From NCBI GenBank assembly GCA_946479205.1, contig CAMLFJ010000028.1, positions 1-13,438 of the forward strand: 13,438 nucleotides of DNA, given 5' to 3'. The translations under genes and the position numbers were made by a program. Each line of letters opens with the position of its first letter. Within the stretch, counting starts at the first letter, position 1. Of this stretch, positions 6,549 through 12,258 are shown piece by piece. This DNA is from an uncultured bacterium. GTDB taxonomy: Bacteria; Methylomirabilota; Methylomirabilia; Rokubacteriales; CSP1-6. The notes under the pieces are model-generated. The model had not been told where the DNA came from. It saw only the letters and a list, made by a program, of their open reading frames with translations, and searched no databases.

Positions 6549-6934
6549 TGCGCACCATTCTGGTGGTCGACGACGATCCGTGGGTGCGGGTGCTCGCCCG
6601 CGACGTGCTGGCCGGCGAGGGGTATCGCGTGCTCGAGGCGGCCGACGGCCAGGACGCGATCCGCGTCGCGGCCGAGCACCCCGGGCCGATCCACCTGCTG
6701 CTGTCCGACGTGGTGATGGCGGGGATGAACGGCTGCGAGCTCGCGGCCGGGCTCACCGCGCTGCTGCCCGGCATGAAGGTGATGTTCATGTCCGCCTACG
6801 ACCGCGACTTCCTCGTGAACAAGGGGCTCAACCCGATCGGCCCCGTCATCACGAAGCCGTTCACCATCGAGTACCTTTCACGACGCGTGCGGATGGTCCT
6901 GGACCGCCAGCCCGAGGCCGCCTCCACCGCCTAG
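6548..6934 (+). CDS. Stand-alone response-regulator receiver (REC) protein
   Basis: A 128-aa CheY-like receiver domain with no output domain. The key residues are present: acidic Asp8, Asp9 and Asp10 for Mg2+, phospho-acceptor Asp54 (LLLSDVVMAGMNG), Ser82 (MFMSAYDRD) and Lys103 (ITKPFT). It would accept a phosphoryl group from a histidine kinase that is not in this window and signal by protein contact, for example to a kinase, a flagellar motor or the coupled zinc-ribbon protein. The M-G-x-N-G and SAY-type sequences are closer to receivers attached to hybrid kinases than to classical CheY, so an orphan phosphorelay component is possible. ATG 6548 overlaps the upstream stop by one base. A small hairpin (6936-6959) follows the stop. 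Confidence 0.93.
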   Translation: MRTILVVDDDPWVRVLARDVLAGEGYRVLEAADGQDAIRVAAEHPGPIHLLLSDVVMAGMNGCELAAGLTALLPGMKVMFMSAYDRDFLVNKGLNPIGPVITKPFTIEYLSRRVRMVLDRQPEAASTA

Positions 6935-6935
6935 T

Positions 6936-6959
6936 CGCACGCCCGGTCATTGACGTGCG
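6936..6959 (+). terminator. Weak hairpin after the receiver gene
   Basis: CGCACG (6936-6941) pairs with CGTGCG (6954-6959) across a 12-nt loop, one base after the stop TAG. No T-tract follows, so termination would be weak or absent. Confidence 0.25.
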
Positions 6960-6962
6960 GGC

Positions 6963-6983
6963 CCGGCTCGTTGTAAGAGCCGG
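6963..6983 (+). promoter_or_regulatory. Hairpin ending two bases before the patatin start codon
   Basis: CCGGCTC (6963-6969) pairs perfectly with GAGCCGG (6977-6983) around a GTTGTAA loop, and the ATG is at 6986. It covers the position where a Shine-Dalgarno would lie, and no good one is visible. It may limit translation initiation of the phospholipase. Confidence 0.35.
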
Positions 6984-6985
6984 CC

Positions 6986-7948
6986 ATGCCTTCCCCCGTC
7001 GCGGTCGCGCGGCTGCTCCTGCTCGCTCTGCTCGGCCCCGCGCTGGGCGCCACCTCCGTCGCCGCATCCCCGTGCGGGGCATCCACCCGCCCGCTCGATG
7101 CGCCCATCGCGCTCGTGCTCTCCGGCGGCGGGGCCAAGGGCGCCTACGAGGCGGGCGTCGCCGCGGTCCTGGTGGAGCGCGGCCTGGCCATCCGGCTGGT
7201 GGCCGGCTCCTCCGCGGGCGCCCTGAACGCGGCGATGATCGTCGACGGCCGCCTGGATCGCCTGGAGGCGCTCTGGCGCGGGCTCTCGCGCGATCGGGTC
7301 TACGCGCTCCGCACCCGCGTGCTCTTCGCGGGCCTGCTGCCGGGCTGGCTCACCCTGCTCGCCCTCGATCGCGTCGGCTCGCTCTTCGACCCGCAGCCGC
7401 TGCGCGAGCTGATCGACGCCTCGCTCGATCTCGACCGGGTCCGCGCCTCGCCGGTGCAGCTCCTCGTGGTTACGACCGACCTGGCCCGCCGCGAGCCGCG
7501 CCTCTTCGACAACCGGACGCTCACCCGCGAGGCCCTGATGGCGGCGGCCGCGGTGCCCGGCGCGTTCCCCCCGGTGGACGTGGGCGGCGCGCTCCTGGTG
7601 GACGGTGGGCTGACCGGCCGCGCGCCGGTGCTGGAGGCGCTCGCGGCGGCGCCGGGAGTGGCGCGGGCGATGGTGGTGATGAGCTACGCGCCGGACGAGC
7701 GCGGCGCGCCGCCCACCACGATGCGGCGCGCGCTCGAGGAAGCCTTCGAGATGGGGATGATCCACCAGATCCGGCGGGACGTGGAGCTGGCCCGGCTCAA
7801 GTTCCCGGGCGTGGAGGTGCACCTGCTGCAGCCGTCGGCGCCGCTCGCGCTCCGGCCGCTCGACTTCGATCAGGAGGGAATCGCCCGGGCGCTCGCGCGC
7901 GGCCGGGCGGACGCGGTCGCCTGCCTCAGCGGTTGGGCGACGCGCTGA
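6986..7948 (+). CDS. Patatin-like phospholipase, exported
   Basis: A 320-aa serine lipid hydrolase of the patatin family. An N-terminal hydrophobic signal peptide (residues about 1-27, ending SVAA) suggests export. The fold's signatures are in order: oxyanion loop GGGAKG (47-52), nucleophile elbow GSSAG with Ser76, and the catalytic Asp206 in VDGGLTG, giving the Ser-Asp dyad expected to hydrolyse phospholipid or lysophospholipid acyl esters. The size fits a single-domain patatin; there is no C-terminal beta-barrel or POTRA domain as in secreted PlpD-type enzymes. It lies 51 bp after the receiver gene, possibly read from the same transcript. Its last 23 bp overlap the end of the convergent OmpA-like gene. 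Cys30 does not form a good lipobox, so a soluble periplasmic location is more likely than a lipoprotein. Confidence 0.92.
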   Translation: MPSPVAVARLLLLALLGPALGATSVAASPCGASTRPLDAPIALVLSGGGAKGAYEAGVAAVLVERGLAIRLVAGSSAGALNAAMIVDGRLDRLEALWRGLSRDRVYALRTRVLFAGLLPGWLTLLALDRVGSLFDPQPLRELIDASLDLDRVRASPVQLLVVTTDLARREPRLFDNRTLTREALMAAAAVPGAFPPVDVGGALLVDGGLTGRAPVLEALAAAPGVARAMVVMSYAPDERGAPPTTMRRALEEAFEMGMIHQIRRDVELARLKFPGVEVHLLQPSAPLALRPLDFDQEGIARALARGRADAVACLSGWATR

Positions 7949-8507
7949 GCTGGACCGGTTCGCTGTCGCGGACCAGGAAGTGCACGCGGCGGTTGCGGCT
8001 CTGGCACCCCGGCGACCGGTCCGCGCAGAGGAGGCCGGTCTCGCCGCGCGCGACCGCGGTGATCCGCTCCGCGGGTACGCCCTTCGTCACCAGGTAGTCC
8101 ATCACCCACCGGGCGCGCCGCTGGGCCAAGGCCAGGTTGGCGGCACGGGGCCCGACCACGTCGGTGTAGCCCTCGACGATCACGAGCTGGCTCGGATTGG
8201 CCCGGAGCCAGGCGGCGGCCGCGTCGAGCGCCGCGAGGTCCCGTCGGTCGACATGAATCTCACCCGAGGCGAAGTGCACGTCGGGGAGCTCTTCCCGCGC
8301 GATGAAGGTCTCGGCGGAGGCCTCGGGGGTGGGGAGGTCGGGAGCCGGCGCCGCGTCCGGCCAGGTGGGCGCGGGCGGCGGGGCCGGGGCGGCCCCGGAA
8401 GGAGGCGTGGTGACCGCGGCGACGCGGGCCGGCTCGATCGGGCGCGCGCAGCCGAGCGGCAGCAGCGCGAGGGCCAACGCGAGGACGCGAGCGACGCGCG
8501 ACATCAC
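7926..8507 (-). CDS. OmpA/Pal-like peptidoglycan-binding lipoprotein
   Basis: A 193-aa protein with a lipoprotein-type signal (ALLPLGC, lipidated Cys20; Pro at -3 is atypical). A Pro/Ala-rich linker (residues about 36-65) leads to an OmpA C-terminal domain at about 75-182. The peptidoglycan-binding motif is seen as VEGYTDVVGP (Asp116), then LALAQRRARWVMDYL with Arg131. The end of the domain reads SRNRRVHFLV. It would tether the outer membrane to the cell wall by binding diaminopimelate. Cys161 and Cys168 could form a disulfide. The start may be GTG 8507 or the adjacent ATG 8504. It lies 13 bp after a small gene on the same strand, so the two are likely co-transcribed. No TolB or other Tol-Pal gene is near, so it is better called Pal-like than Pal. 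Confidence 0.9.
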   Translation of the reverse strand: MMSRVARVLALALALLPLGCARPIEPARVAAVTTPPSGAAPAPPPAPTWPDAAPAPDLPTPEASAETFIAREELPDVHFASGEIHVDRRDLAALDAAAAWLRANPSQLVIVEGYTDVVGPRAANLALAQRRARWVMDYLVTKGVPAERITAVARGETGLLCADRSPGCQSRNRRVHFLVRDSEPVQLSASPNR

Positions 8508-8520
8508 GATGGGGCGCGGC

Positions 8521-8742
8521 TCAGGCGAGCTCGTGACGCTCGGTGAGCCGGTCGTGGATCATGCCGAGGCCGAACTCGAGCTCGCCGGCGAGGGACTGGA
8601 GCTGATCGAGGCGGTTCCCGTCCGGCTGCAGGCAACCGTCTTCCAGCAAGCGACCGTGTCCCAGCACCGCCAGGCTCAGCAAGCTCGCCTTCGCGAACAG
8701 CCGCTCCACGTACTCGGCCAGCACGTCCTCGGTCTGCGCCAT
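8521..8742 (-). CDS. Small conserved-looking protein, unknown function
   Basis: A 73-aa protein that appears mostly alpha-helical, with no signal peptide or transmembrane span. Its sequence runs from MAQTEDVLAEYVERLFAKAS to LTERHELA, with one cysteine (Cys37). I do not recognise a family. The start is chosen at ATG 8742 because AAAGGAG (8755-8749, minus strand) sits six bases upstream; an open frame extends to 8784 but that start has no comparable site. It is the first gene of a likely two-gene unit with the OmpA-like lipoprotein. A sigma-54-like sequence lies about 50 bp upstream of the predicted leader. Confidence 0.7.
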   Translation of the reverse strand: MAQTEDVLAEYVERLFAKASLLSLAVLGHGRLLEDGCLQPDGNRLDQLQSLAGELEFGLGMIHDRLTERHELA

Positions 8743-8748
8743 GTGTCG

Positions 8749-8755
8749 CTCCTTT
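8749..8755 (-). promoter_or_regulatory. Strong Shine-Dalgarno fixing the start at 8742
   Basis: AAAGGAG on the minus strand, six bases before ATG 8742. It excludes the longer reading that begins at 8784. Confidence 0.8.
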
Positions 8756-8804
8756 GTACCGCTCTGATCGGCTCGGGCCGTCATGTTTCAGTGGTCGCGT
8801 TGAG

Positions 8805-8820
8805 GGCATGGGGCATGCCA
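8805..8820 (-). promoter_or_regulatory. Possible sigma-54 promoter for the small gene and lipoprotein
   Basis: On the minus strand, TGGCATGCCCCATGCC keeps the GG (8819-8818) and GC (8807-8806) doublets 10 bp apart and TGGCAnG at -24. The -12 element is ATGC rather than TTGC. Transcription would start near 8794, about 52 nt before ATG 8742. The site is also an imperfect inverted repeat, so it could be an operator instead. Confidence 0.3.
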
Positions 8821-8840
8821 CGGACGATGGGCCCCAAGGG

Positions 8841-8854
8841 CCTGGAATTCCAGG
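8841..8854. promoter_or_regulatory. Perfect 14-bp palindrome, possible operator
   Basis: CCTGGAATTCCAGG reads the same on both strands. It lies in the divergent gap between the small gene (8742) and the membrane protein (8951), next to a -35-like TTGACT at 8858-8863. No convincing -10 follows. Confidence 0.4.
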
Positions 8855-8950
8855 GAATTGACTTCATTCACCGGGCCGGGATCGTCAGCCCGACGGCAGC
8901 CGCGTCAGAGTTCGGACAGCGCAATCCTTGCTCTGTGCCAGCATGGATCC

Positions 8951-9421
8951 ATGGAGCCCGGCCGCATGGAGCCCCGCATCGTGCAGGTCGAACGCGCCCT
9001 CGATGTGGCCGCGCTCGCCGCGGGCCTCGTCCTGCGGCTGGGGTGGCCGGAGTGGCACGTGGCCCTCACCCGCCCGATGATGCTCGTCTGCGCGGGTGTC
9101 GCGCTACTTGGCGCGGGTCTCGCGCGCGATCTGGCGCGGCTCGCGCTGGGGGAGCCGCGCGCGGCGGCCGCGCCCGATCCGCATCCGGGCGAGCTGCGCA
9201 CGTGCCTCGAATCCACGCTCGGGTTGGGCGCGGTGGCGGTGGGGCTCGCATGGCGGTTCGGCGGCGGGGGCAGCGCGCTGGTGGCGGTGCCGGTGGGCGG
9301 CGTCCTGCTCGCGCTCGCCGCGGTGGCCGCCTTCGGCCATCTCACGCGCAACCTGGTGCTCGTGCTGCGGCACGACCCGGGTCACCGCAACGTGATCTTC
9401 TGGTCGCCGCCCCGCAGGTAG
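8951..9421 (+). CDS. Small multi-span membrane protein, unknown function
   Basis: A protein of 156 aa from ATG 8951 with about four hydrophobic segments (residues about 15-33, 42-58, 88-103 and 108-130). A hydrophilic loop at about 67-87 contains PDPHPGE, and the tail is LVLRHDPGHRNVIFWSPPRR. I do not recognise a family; the final HDPGHRNV and His/Arg residues would be cytosolic or periplasmic depending on topology. The frame is open back to TTG 8858, but the extra residues are polar and low in information. ATG 8951 sits inside a 12-bp palindrome (8942-8953) and has no clear Shine-Dalgarno; ATG 8966 is an alternative. The last 40 bp overlap the convergent NUDIX gene. That both genes are real is supported by their protein character, though this one is less certain. 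Confidence 0.65.
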   Translation: MEPGRMEPRIVQVERALDVAALAAGLVLRLGWPEWHVALTRPMMLVCAGVALLGAGLARDLARLALGEPRAAAAPDPHPGELRTCLESTLGLGAVAVGLAWRFGGGGSALVAVPVGGVLLALAAVAAFGHLTRNLVLVLRHDPGHRNVIFWSPPRR

Positions 9422-9927
9422 TCGCGCAGCGCCCGGCGGATCGAGGCGAAGCCGAGTCGCCGCCACGGGATTTCGTCGCGCTTCACCCAGCGCACCTCGT
9501 TCACGTCGCCTCCCGGGGTGATGCGTCCGGCCACGCGCACCTCGTAGACGATGCCCAGCACCGGGAAGCCGCCGGGACCGTAGCGATCCGGCACGAAGCC
9601 GCGGAAGCGCGCCCGCGTGATTCGCGCGCCCAGCTCCTCGCGCAGCTCGCGTCTCAGCCCGCGCTCGGGTGTCTCGTCCGCCTCGAGGAAGCCGCCGGCC
9701 AGGTCCCAGTAGCCCGCGAAAGGCGCGGCGGCCCGCCGGCACAACAGAAAGCCCCGCGGCCCCACCACGATGGCCACGGTGGCGGGCACCGGGTTGTCGT
9801 AGAAGGTCCACGCGCAGCGCGGGCAGCGCCACCGCCGGTAGCCGTCCTGGCGCACGGTCCGCAGGCGGGCACCGCAGATCAGGCAGTGACGGGGCGCGTG
9901 GCGGAGCGCGTGCCGCGGTGCGCTCAC
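9382..9927 (-). CDS. NUDIX hydrolase with N-terminal zinc ribbon
   Basis: A 181-aa cytoplasmic pyrophosphohydrolase. An N-terminal zinc ribbon uses Cys15-x2-Cys18 and Cys35-x2-Cys38. The NUDIX domain follows with a complete box, G79-x5-E85-x7-R93-E94-L-x-E97-E98-L-G100-A101, which binds the Mg2+ used to cleave nucleoside-diphosphate-linked substrates. The ribbon-plus-NUDIX layout recalls NudC (NADH pyrophosphatase), but the protein is shorter and lacks the middle NudC domain. It also lacks the SQPWPFPxS NADH motif after the box, so the substrate is unknown. GTG 9927 overlaps the TGA of the upstream gene in a GTGA arrangement, so the two are translationally coupled. Its 3' end overlaps the convergent membrane-protein gene by 40 bp. 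Confidence 0.92.
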   Translation of the reverse strand: MSAPRHALRHAPRHCLICGARLRTVRQDGYRRWRCPRCAWTFYDNPVPATVAIVVGPRGFLLCRRAAAPFAGYWDLAGGFLEADETPERGLRRELREELGARITRARFRGFVPDRYGPGGFPVLGIVYEVRVAGRITPGGDVNEVRWVKRDEIPWRRLGFASIRRALRDYLRGGDQKITLR

Positions 9928-10457
9928 CGGGACTCGAACTCGATTTCGGTGCCGAGCGCCTCGTTGAAGCGGTTGGTGAAGTTAGCGGCGGCGATGGAGA
10001 GCGTGAGCTGCACCAGCGCCTCCGGGTCGAGATGCTTCCGCAGCGTCTCCACGAGCGCCGCGTCCACCTGGACGCGGACGGTCATCGCCTCCGCGTACCG
10101 GAGCGCCAGCCGCTCGAGGTCCGAGAAGAGCGGGCTCTCCTCGAAGTCGGCGAGCGCGTCGAGCTGCTCGCGGCTGACCCCGACGCGGCGCGCGGCGGCC
10201 CCGTTGTGGGTCACGCAGTAGCCGCAGCGGTTGAGCTGCGACGCGCGGACGTAGGCCAGGTAGCGGAGCTTGAGGTCGAGCGGGCCCTCGCGAAGCTGCG
10301 GGTACCAGGCGAGGAAGGGCGCCACCGACCGCGCGTGGTGCGCCATGAGCCGGTAGAAGTTGAGCACGCGCCCGCTCGCCTTCTGCAGGGTGTCGAACAC
10401 CGACTGGACCTCGGCGCCGACCTGCGCCCGATCGAGGTAGGGCAATCTCGCCGCCAT
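9924..10457 (-). CDS. Carboxymuconolactone decarboxylase / AhpD-like family protein
   Basis: A 177-aa protein of the CMD/AhpD all-helical family. Its redox motif is CGYCVTH (Cys78, Cys81, His84), preceded by the helix LRYLAYVRASQLN. Later family features are LALRYAEAMTV (about 117-127) and the C-terminal ANFTNRFNEALGTEIE. With a CxxC pair it is more likely a peroxidase-linked thiol-disulfide protein or alkylhydroperoxidase-like enzyme than a true decarboxylase. The start is ATG 10457, supported by AAGGAGG at 10475-10469 (minus strand) with 11-nt spacing. The open frame continues to 10538, but those 27 residues are low-complexity and overlap a promoter candidate. The next gene, a NUDIX hydrolase, begins inside its stop codon. 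Confidence 0.92.
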   Translation of the reverse strand: MAARLPYLDRAQVGAEVQSVFDTLQKASGRVLNFYRLMAHHARSVAPFLAWYPQLREGPLDLKLRYLAYVRASQLNRCGYCVTHNGAAARRVGVSREQLDALADFEESPLFSDLERLALRYAEAMTVRVQVDAALVETLRKHLDPEALVQLTLSIAAANFTNRFNEALGTEIEFESR

Positions 10458-10468
10458 GGTGGGAGTGG

Positions 10469-10475
10469 CCTCCTT
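10469..10475 (-). promoter_or_regulatory. Shine-Dalgarno fixing the start at 10457
   Basis: AAGGAGG on the minus strand, 11 bases before ATG 10457; the spacing is a little long but the match is full. Confidence 0.65.
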
Positions 10476-10533
10476 GGCCCGCCGGGACGACGCGGCGGGC
10501 CCGTCCCGCGACCGCGGCTCGGCGTGTGGCCGC

Positions 10534-10561
10534 ATCATACCCGCGCGCGCGCGATGCTCAA
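10534..10561 (-). promoter_or_regulatory. Candidate sigma-70 promoter for the CMD-NUDIX pair
   Basis: On the minus strand, TTGAGC (10561-10556) is followed by a 16-bp spacer and TATGAT (10539-10534), a five-of-six -10. Transcription would start near 10527, about 70 nt before ATG 10457. The spacer is mostly alternating C and G. The -35 overlaps the short T-tract after the ARPP-1 gene's terminator hairpin. Confidence 0.45.
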
Positions 10562-10563
10562 AG

Positions 10564-10590
10564 CCGGCTCCCGCGGGCTTCGCGGGCCGG
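10564..10590 (-). terminator. Hairpin directly after the ARPP-1 gene (likely terminator)
   Basis: CCCGCG (10570-10575) pairs with CGCGGG (10581-10586), extended by CCGG at both ends (10564-10567 and 10587-10590) past a two-base bulge. On the minus strand it begins at the base after the stop at 10591 and is followed by CTTT. The T-tract is short, so efficiency is uncertain. Confidence 0.5.
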
Positions 10591-11634
10591 TCACAGGATC
10601 GCGACGTGGATCGCCTGGCTCTCGTAGAGCAGGGCGGCCCCCCGCCGGCCGTCCAGTGTGAACTCGAAGAGCCGCCCGACTCCCACGCTCCCGCGCGCGC
10701 CGCCTTCGACGCGCGCGGCCGCGCGCAGGAGGCCGTCGGTGCGCGCCCGCCCGGCCGCCTCGTCCCAGGCGCCCGCGGTGACGCCGTAGGCGTCGAGCGC
10801 GTAGGCGCGCAGCAGCTTGGGCCACTCCCGCGCGAAGAGGCCCGGCGCGTGGAAGCAGTCCACCCCGGCCAGGTTGGGCCCCACGAAGACCGCCGCGCCC
10901 ACCGCGGTGGGCGCCGTCGTCGGGTCGAAGCGACGCGACGTCTCCTCCAGCTGCGCCTTCACCTCGGGTTTGTCGTAGATCGCCTGGTAGCTGCCGGTCG
11001 GCGAGGGCGCCGCCACGCTGCGCGAGGCGGCCGCGACGCCCGACCAGATGCGCGACTGCTCCGCCTTGCGGAGCACCTGGGAGCGGACGCTCGGCTGCAC
11101 CACGCTGCCGCGGCTGTCGAAGTCCTTGCGCCCCTCGTTCCAGCGGCCCTGCTCGACGCAGTACACCGCGATGTTGCGGGGCCCGCTGAGCGGCGGCAGG
11201 AGCAGGTCCTCGCGCAGCACGCGGTTCTGCTTGCCGCCGACCAGGATCTCCCCGGCCAGGAGCAGCACGTGGGTCTTGCCACGGTTCTCCGCGATCAGCT
11301 CCGGCACGCTGGCCTGCGCCCGCTCGATCACGGTGAGAGCGCCGCGGGCGCGGGCCTCGTCCAGCGTCAGGATCTCGAGCGACGGCGTGGCCGCGGTGCC
11401 CTTCGCGTGGAGCCACAGCACCGCGAGGCCACCCTGGCTTGCGGCCGGGCCCAGGGTGAGCTCGCCCAGGGCCCGGCCGAGCTCGGGGCTACGGCCCATC
11501 ACGAGCGACGCGGTGGCGTCGCCGCCGTCGGGCAGGACGCGGACCCGGTCGGCCCGGGCCAGGGGTGGGGCGGAGGCGGCGAGGGCGCCGCCGGCGGCGA
11601 GCAGCTTGAGGAACGAGCGTCGAAATGGGTTCAT
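10591..11634 (-). CDS. Tat-exported ARPP-1/DUF6569 family protein
   Basis: A 347-aa protein with a twin-arginine signal, RRSFLK at 5-10 and a hydrophobic core to about residue 28 (PPLARA). The body matches what I recall of the ARPP-1 (DUF6569) family: LEILTLDEARARGAL (86-100), LLLAGEILVGGKQNR (124-138), DLLLPP, VYCVEQGRW (157-165), and a C-terminal ALLYESQAIHVA. The biochemical role of this family is not known to me. Folded export by Tat suggests a cofactor or rapid folding; conserved Cys159 and Cys260 are visible. ATG 11634 is set by GGAGGAG (11644-11638) just upstream; the frame is open to 11766 but without a site. It is divergent from the secreted-protein gene at 11723 and followed by a terminator-like hairpin. 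Confidence 0.85.
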   Translation of the reverse strand: MNPFRRSFLKLLAAGGALAASAPPLARADRVRVLPDGGDATASLVMGRSPELGRALGELTLGPAASQGGLAVLWLHAKGTAATPSLEILTLDEARARGALTVIERAQASVPELIAENRGKTHVLLLAGEILVGGKQNRVLREDLLLPPLSGPRNIAVYCVEQGRWNEGRKDFDSRGSVVQPSVRSQVLRKAEQSRIWSGVAAASRSVAAPSPTGSYQAIYDKPEVKAQLEETSRRFDPTTAPTAVGAAVFVGPNLAGVDCFHAPGLFAREWPKLLRAYALDAYGVTAGAWDEAAGRARTDGLLRAAARVEGGARGSVGVGRLFEFTLDGRRGAALLYESQAIHVAIL

Positions 11635-11722
11635 GATCTCCTCCAGTCCCGCTCGGTGCGGGGTATGGGTCGCCCGCTTAGACCAGCCCCCCGGAGGAAA
11701 GTTCCGGGTTACCCTCGTGACC

Positions 11723-12157
11723 ATGCGAACCCTCCCCACTCTCCTCTGTCTCCTCACCTTCGCCACCTCGGCTCACGCCGAAGGCGCGTGGGTGCTGTGG
11801 GAAGAGTCGGGTGATCTGCAGACGTTTCACACCGCGGCACCCCGCCCCCGGTCCAGCTACGCGAAAGTCGAAGACTGCATCAAGGCGATCGACGCGGAAT
11901 GGCCGAAGGCATGGGACATGGCGGAAGGGCCAGAACGCCACGGATTCAGCCGGCTCACCCCGACGTCGGCCATCGTCATGGTGAGGCCGGCGAAGACGAA
12001 TACCGCCTACGTCGTGACGTACACTTGCCTCCCCGACACCATGACCATGCGCAATCCTCGGACGGGGGAGACGGCCAGGTGCGGTCCCCCCGCCGACCGA
12101 CAGCGGGATTGCGTGATGGACTTCCAGAGCCGAGGCTGGGAGCCGGTCCCCTACTAG
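11723..12157 (+). CDS. Small secreted four-cysteine protein, unknown function
   Basis: A 144-aa protein with a clear Sec signal peptide cleaved after AHA (residue 19). The mature part begins EGAWVLWEES and carries four cysteines (52, 102, 120, 130), enough for two disulfides. The AWVLWEE opening followed by a DC-containing helix (YAKVEDCIKAID) recalls small exported proteins I have seen in soil bacteria, with no known function. The start is ATG 11723, or the in-frame GTG 11717. A purine-rich GGAGGAAAG at 11693-11701 is too far (21 nt) to be an ordinary ribosome site and is part of a CCCGGA/TCCGGG hairpin (11690-11708). The Tim44-like gene follows 101 bp later. Confidence 0.75.
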   Translation: MRTLPTLLCLLTFATSAHAEGAWVLWEESGDLQTFHTAAPRPRSSYAKVEDCIKAIDAEWPKAWDMAEGPERHGFSRLTPTSAIVMVRPAKTNTAYVVTYTCLPDTMTMRNPRTGETARCGPPADRQRDCVMDFQSRGWEPVPY

Positions 12158-12201
12158 GGCGAAGGTCGGCGGAATCACCTGGAGCCCGCGAAGGTTCCGC
12201 G

Positions 12202-12207
12202 TATACT
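12202..12207 (+). promoter_or_regulatory. Possible -10 element for the Tim44-like gene
   Basis: TATACT, five of six bases of the -10 consensus, in an otherwise GC-rich gap, 52 bp before ATG 12259. The -35 (TGGAGC at 12180-12185, 16-bp spacer) matches only three bases. Confidence 0.3.
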
Positions 12208-12258
12208 GTGCCGGTAGCACCCACCGATCCCGACAACCCTACGCGACGGAGGTACGCG

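Noticed and set aside
8858..8950. TTG start extending the membrane protein by 31 residues
   Set aside because: The added residues are polar without a signal, and the region looks regulatory (palindrome and TTGACT).
10458..10538. 27-residue extension of the CMD-family protein
   Set aside because: Low-complexity; overlaps the -10 candidate; AAGGAGG supports ATG 10457.
11635..11766. 44-residue extension of the ARPP-1 protein
   Set aside because: It would bury the twin-arginine signal inside the protein; GGAGGAG lies directly before ATG 11634.
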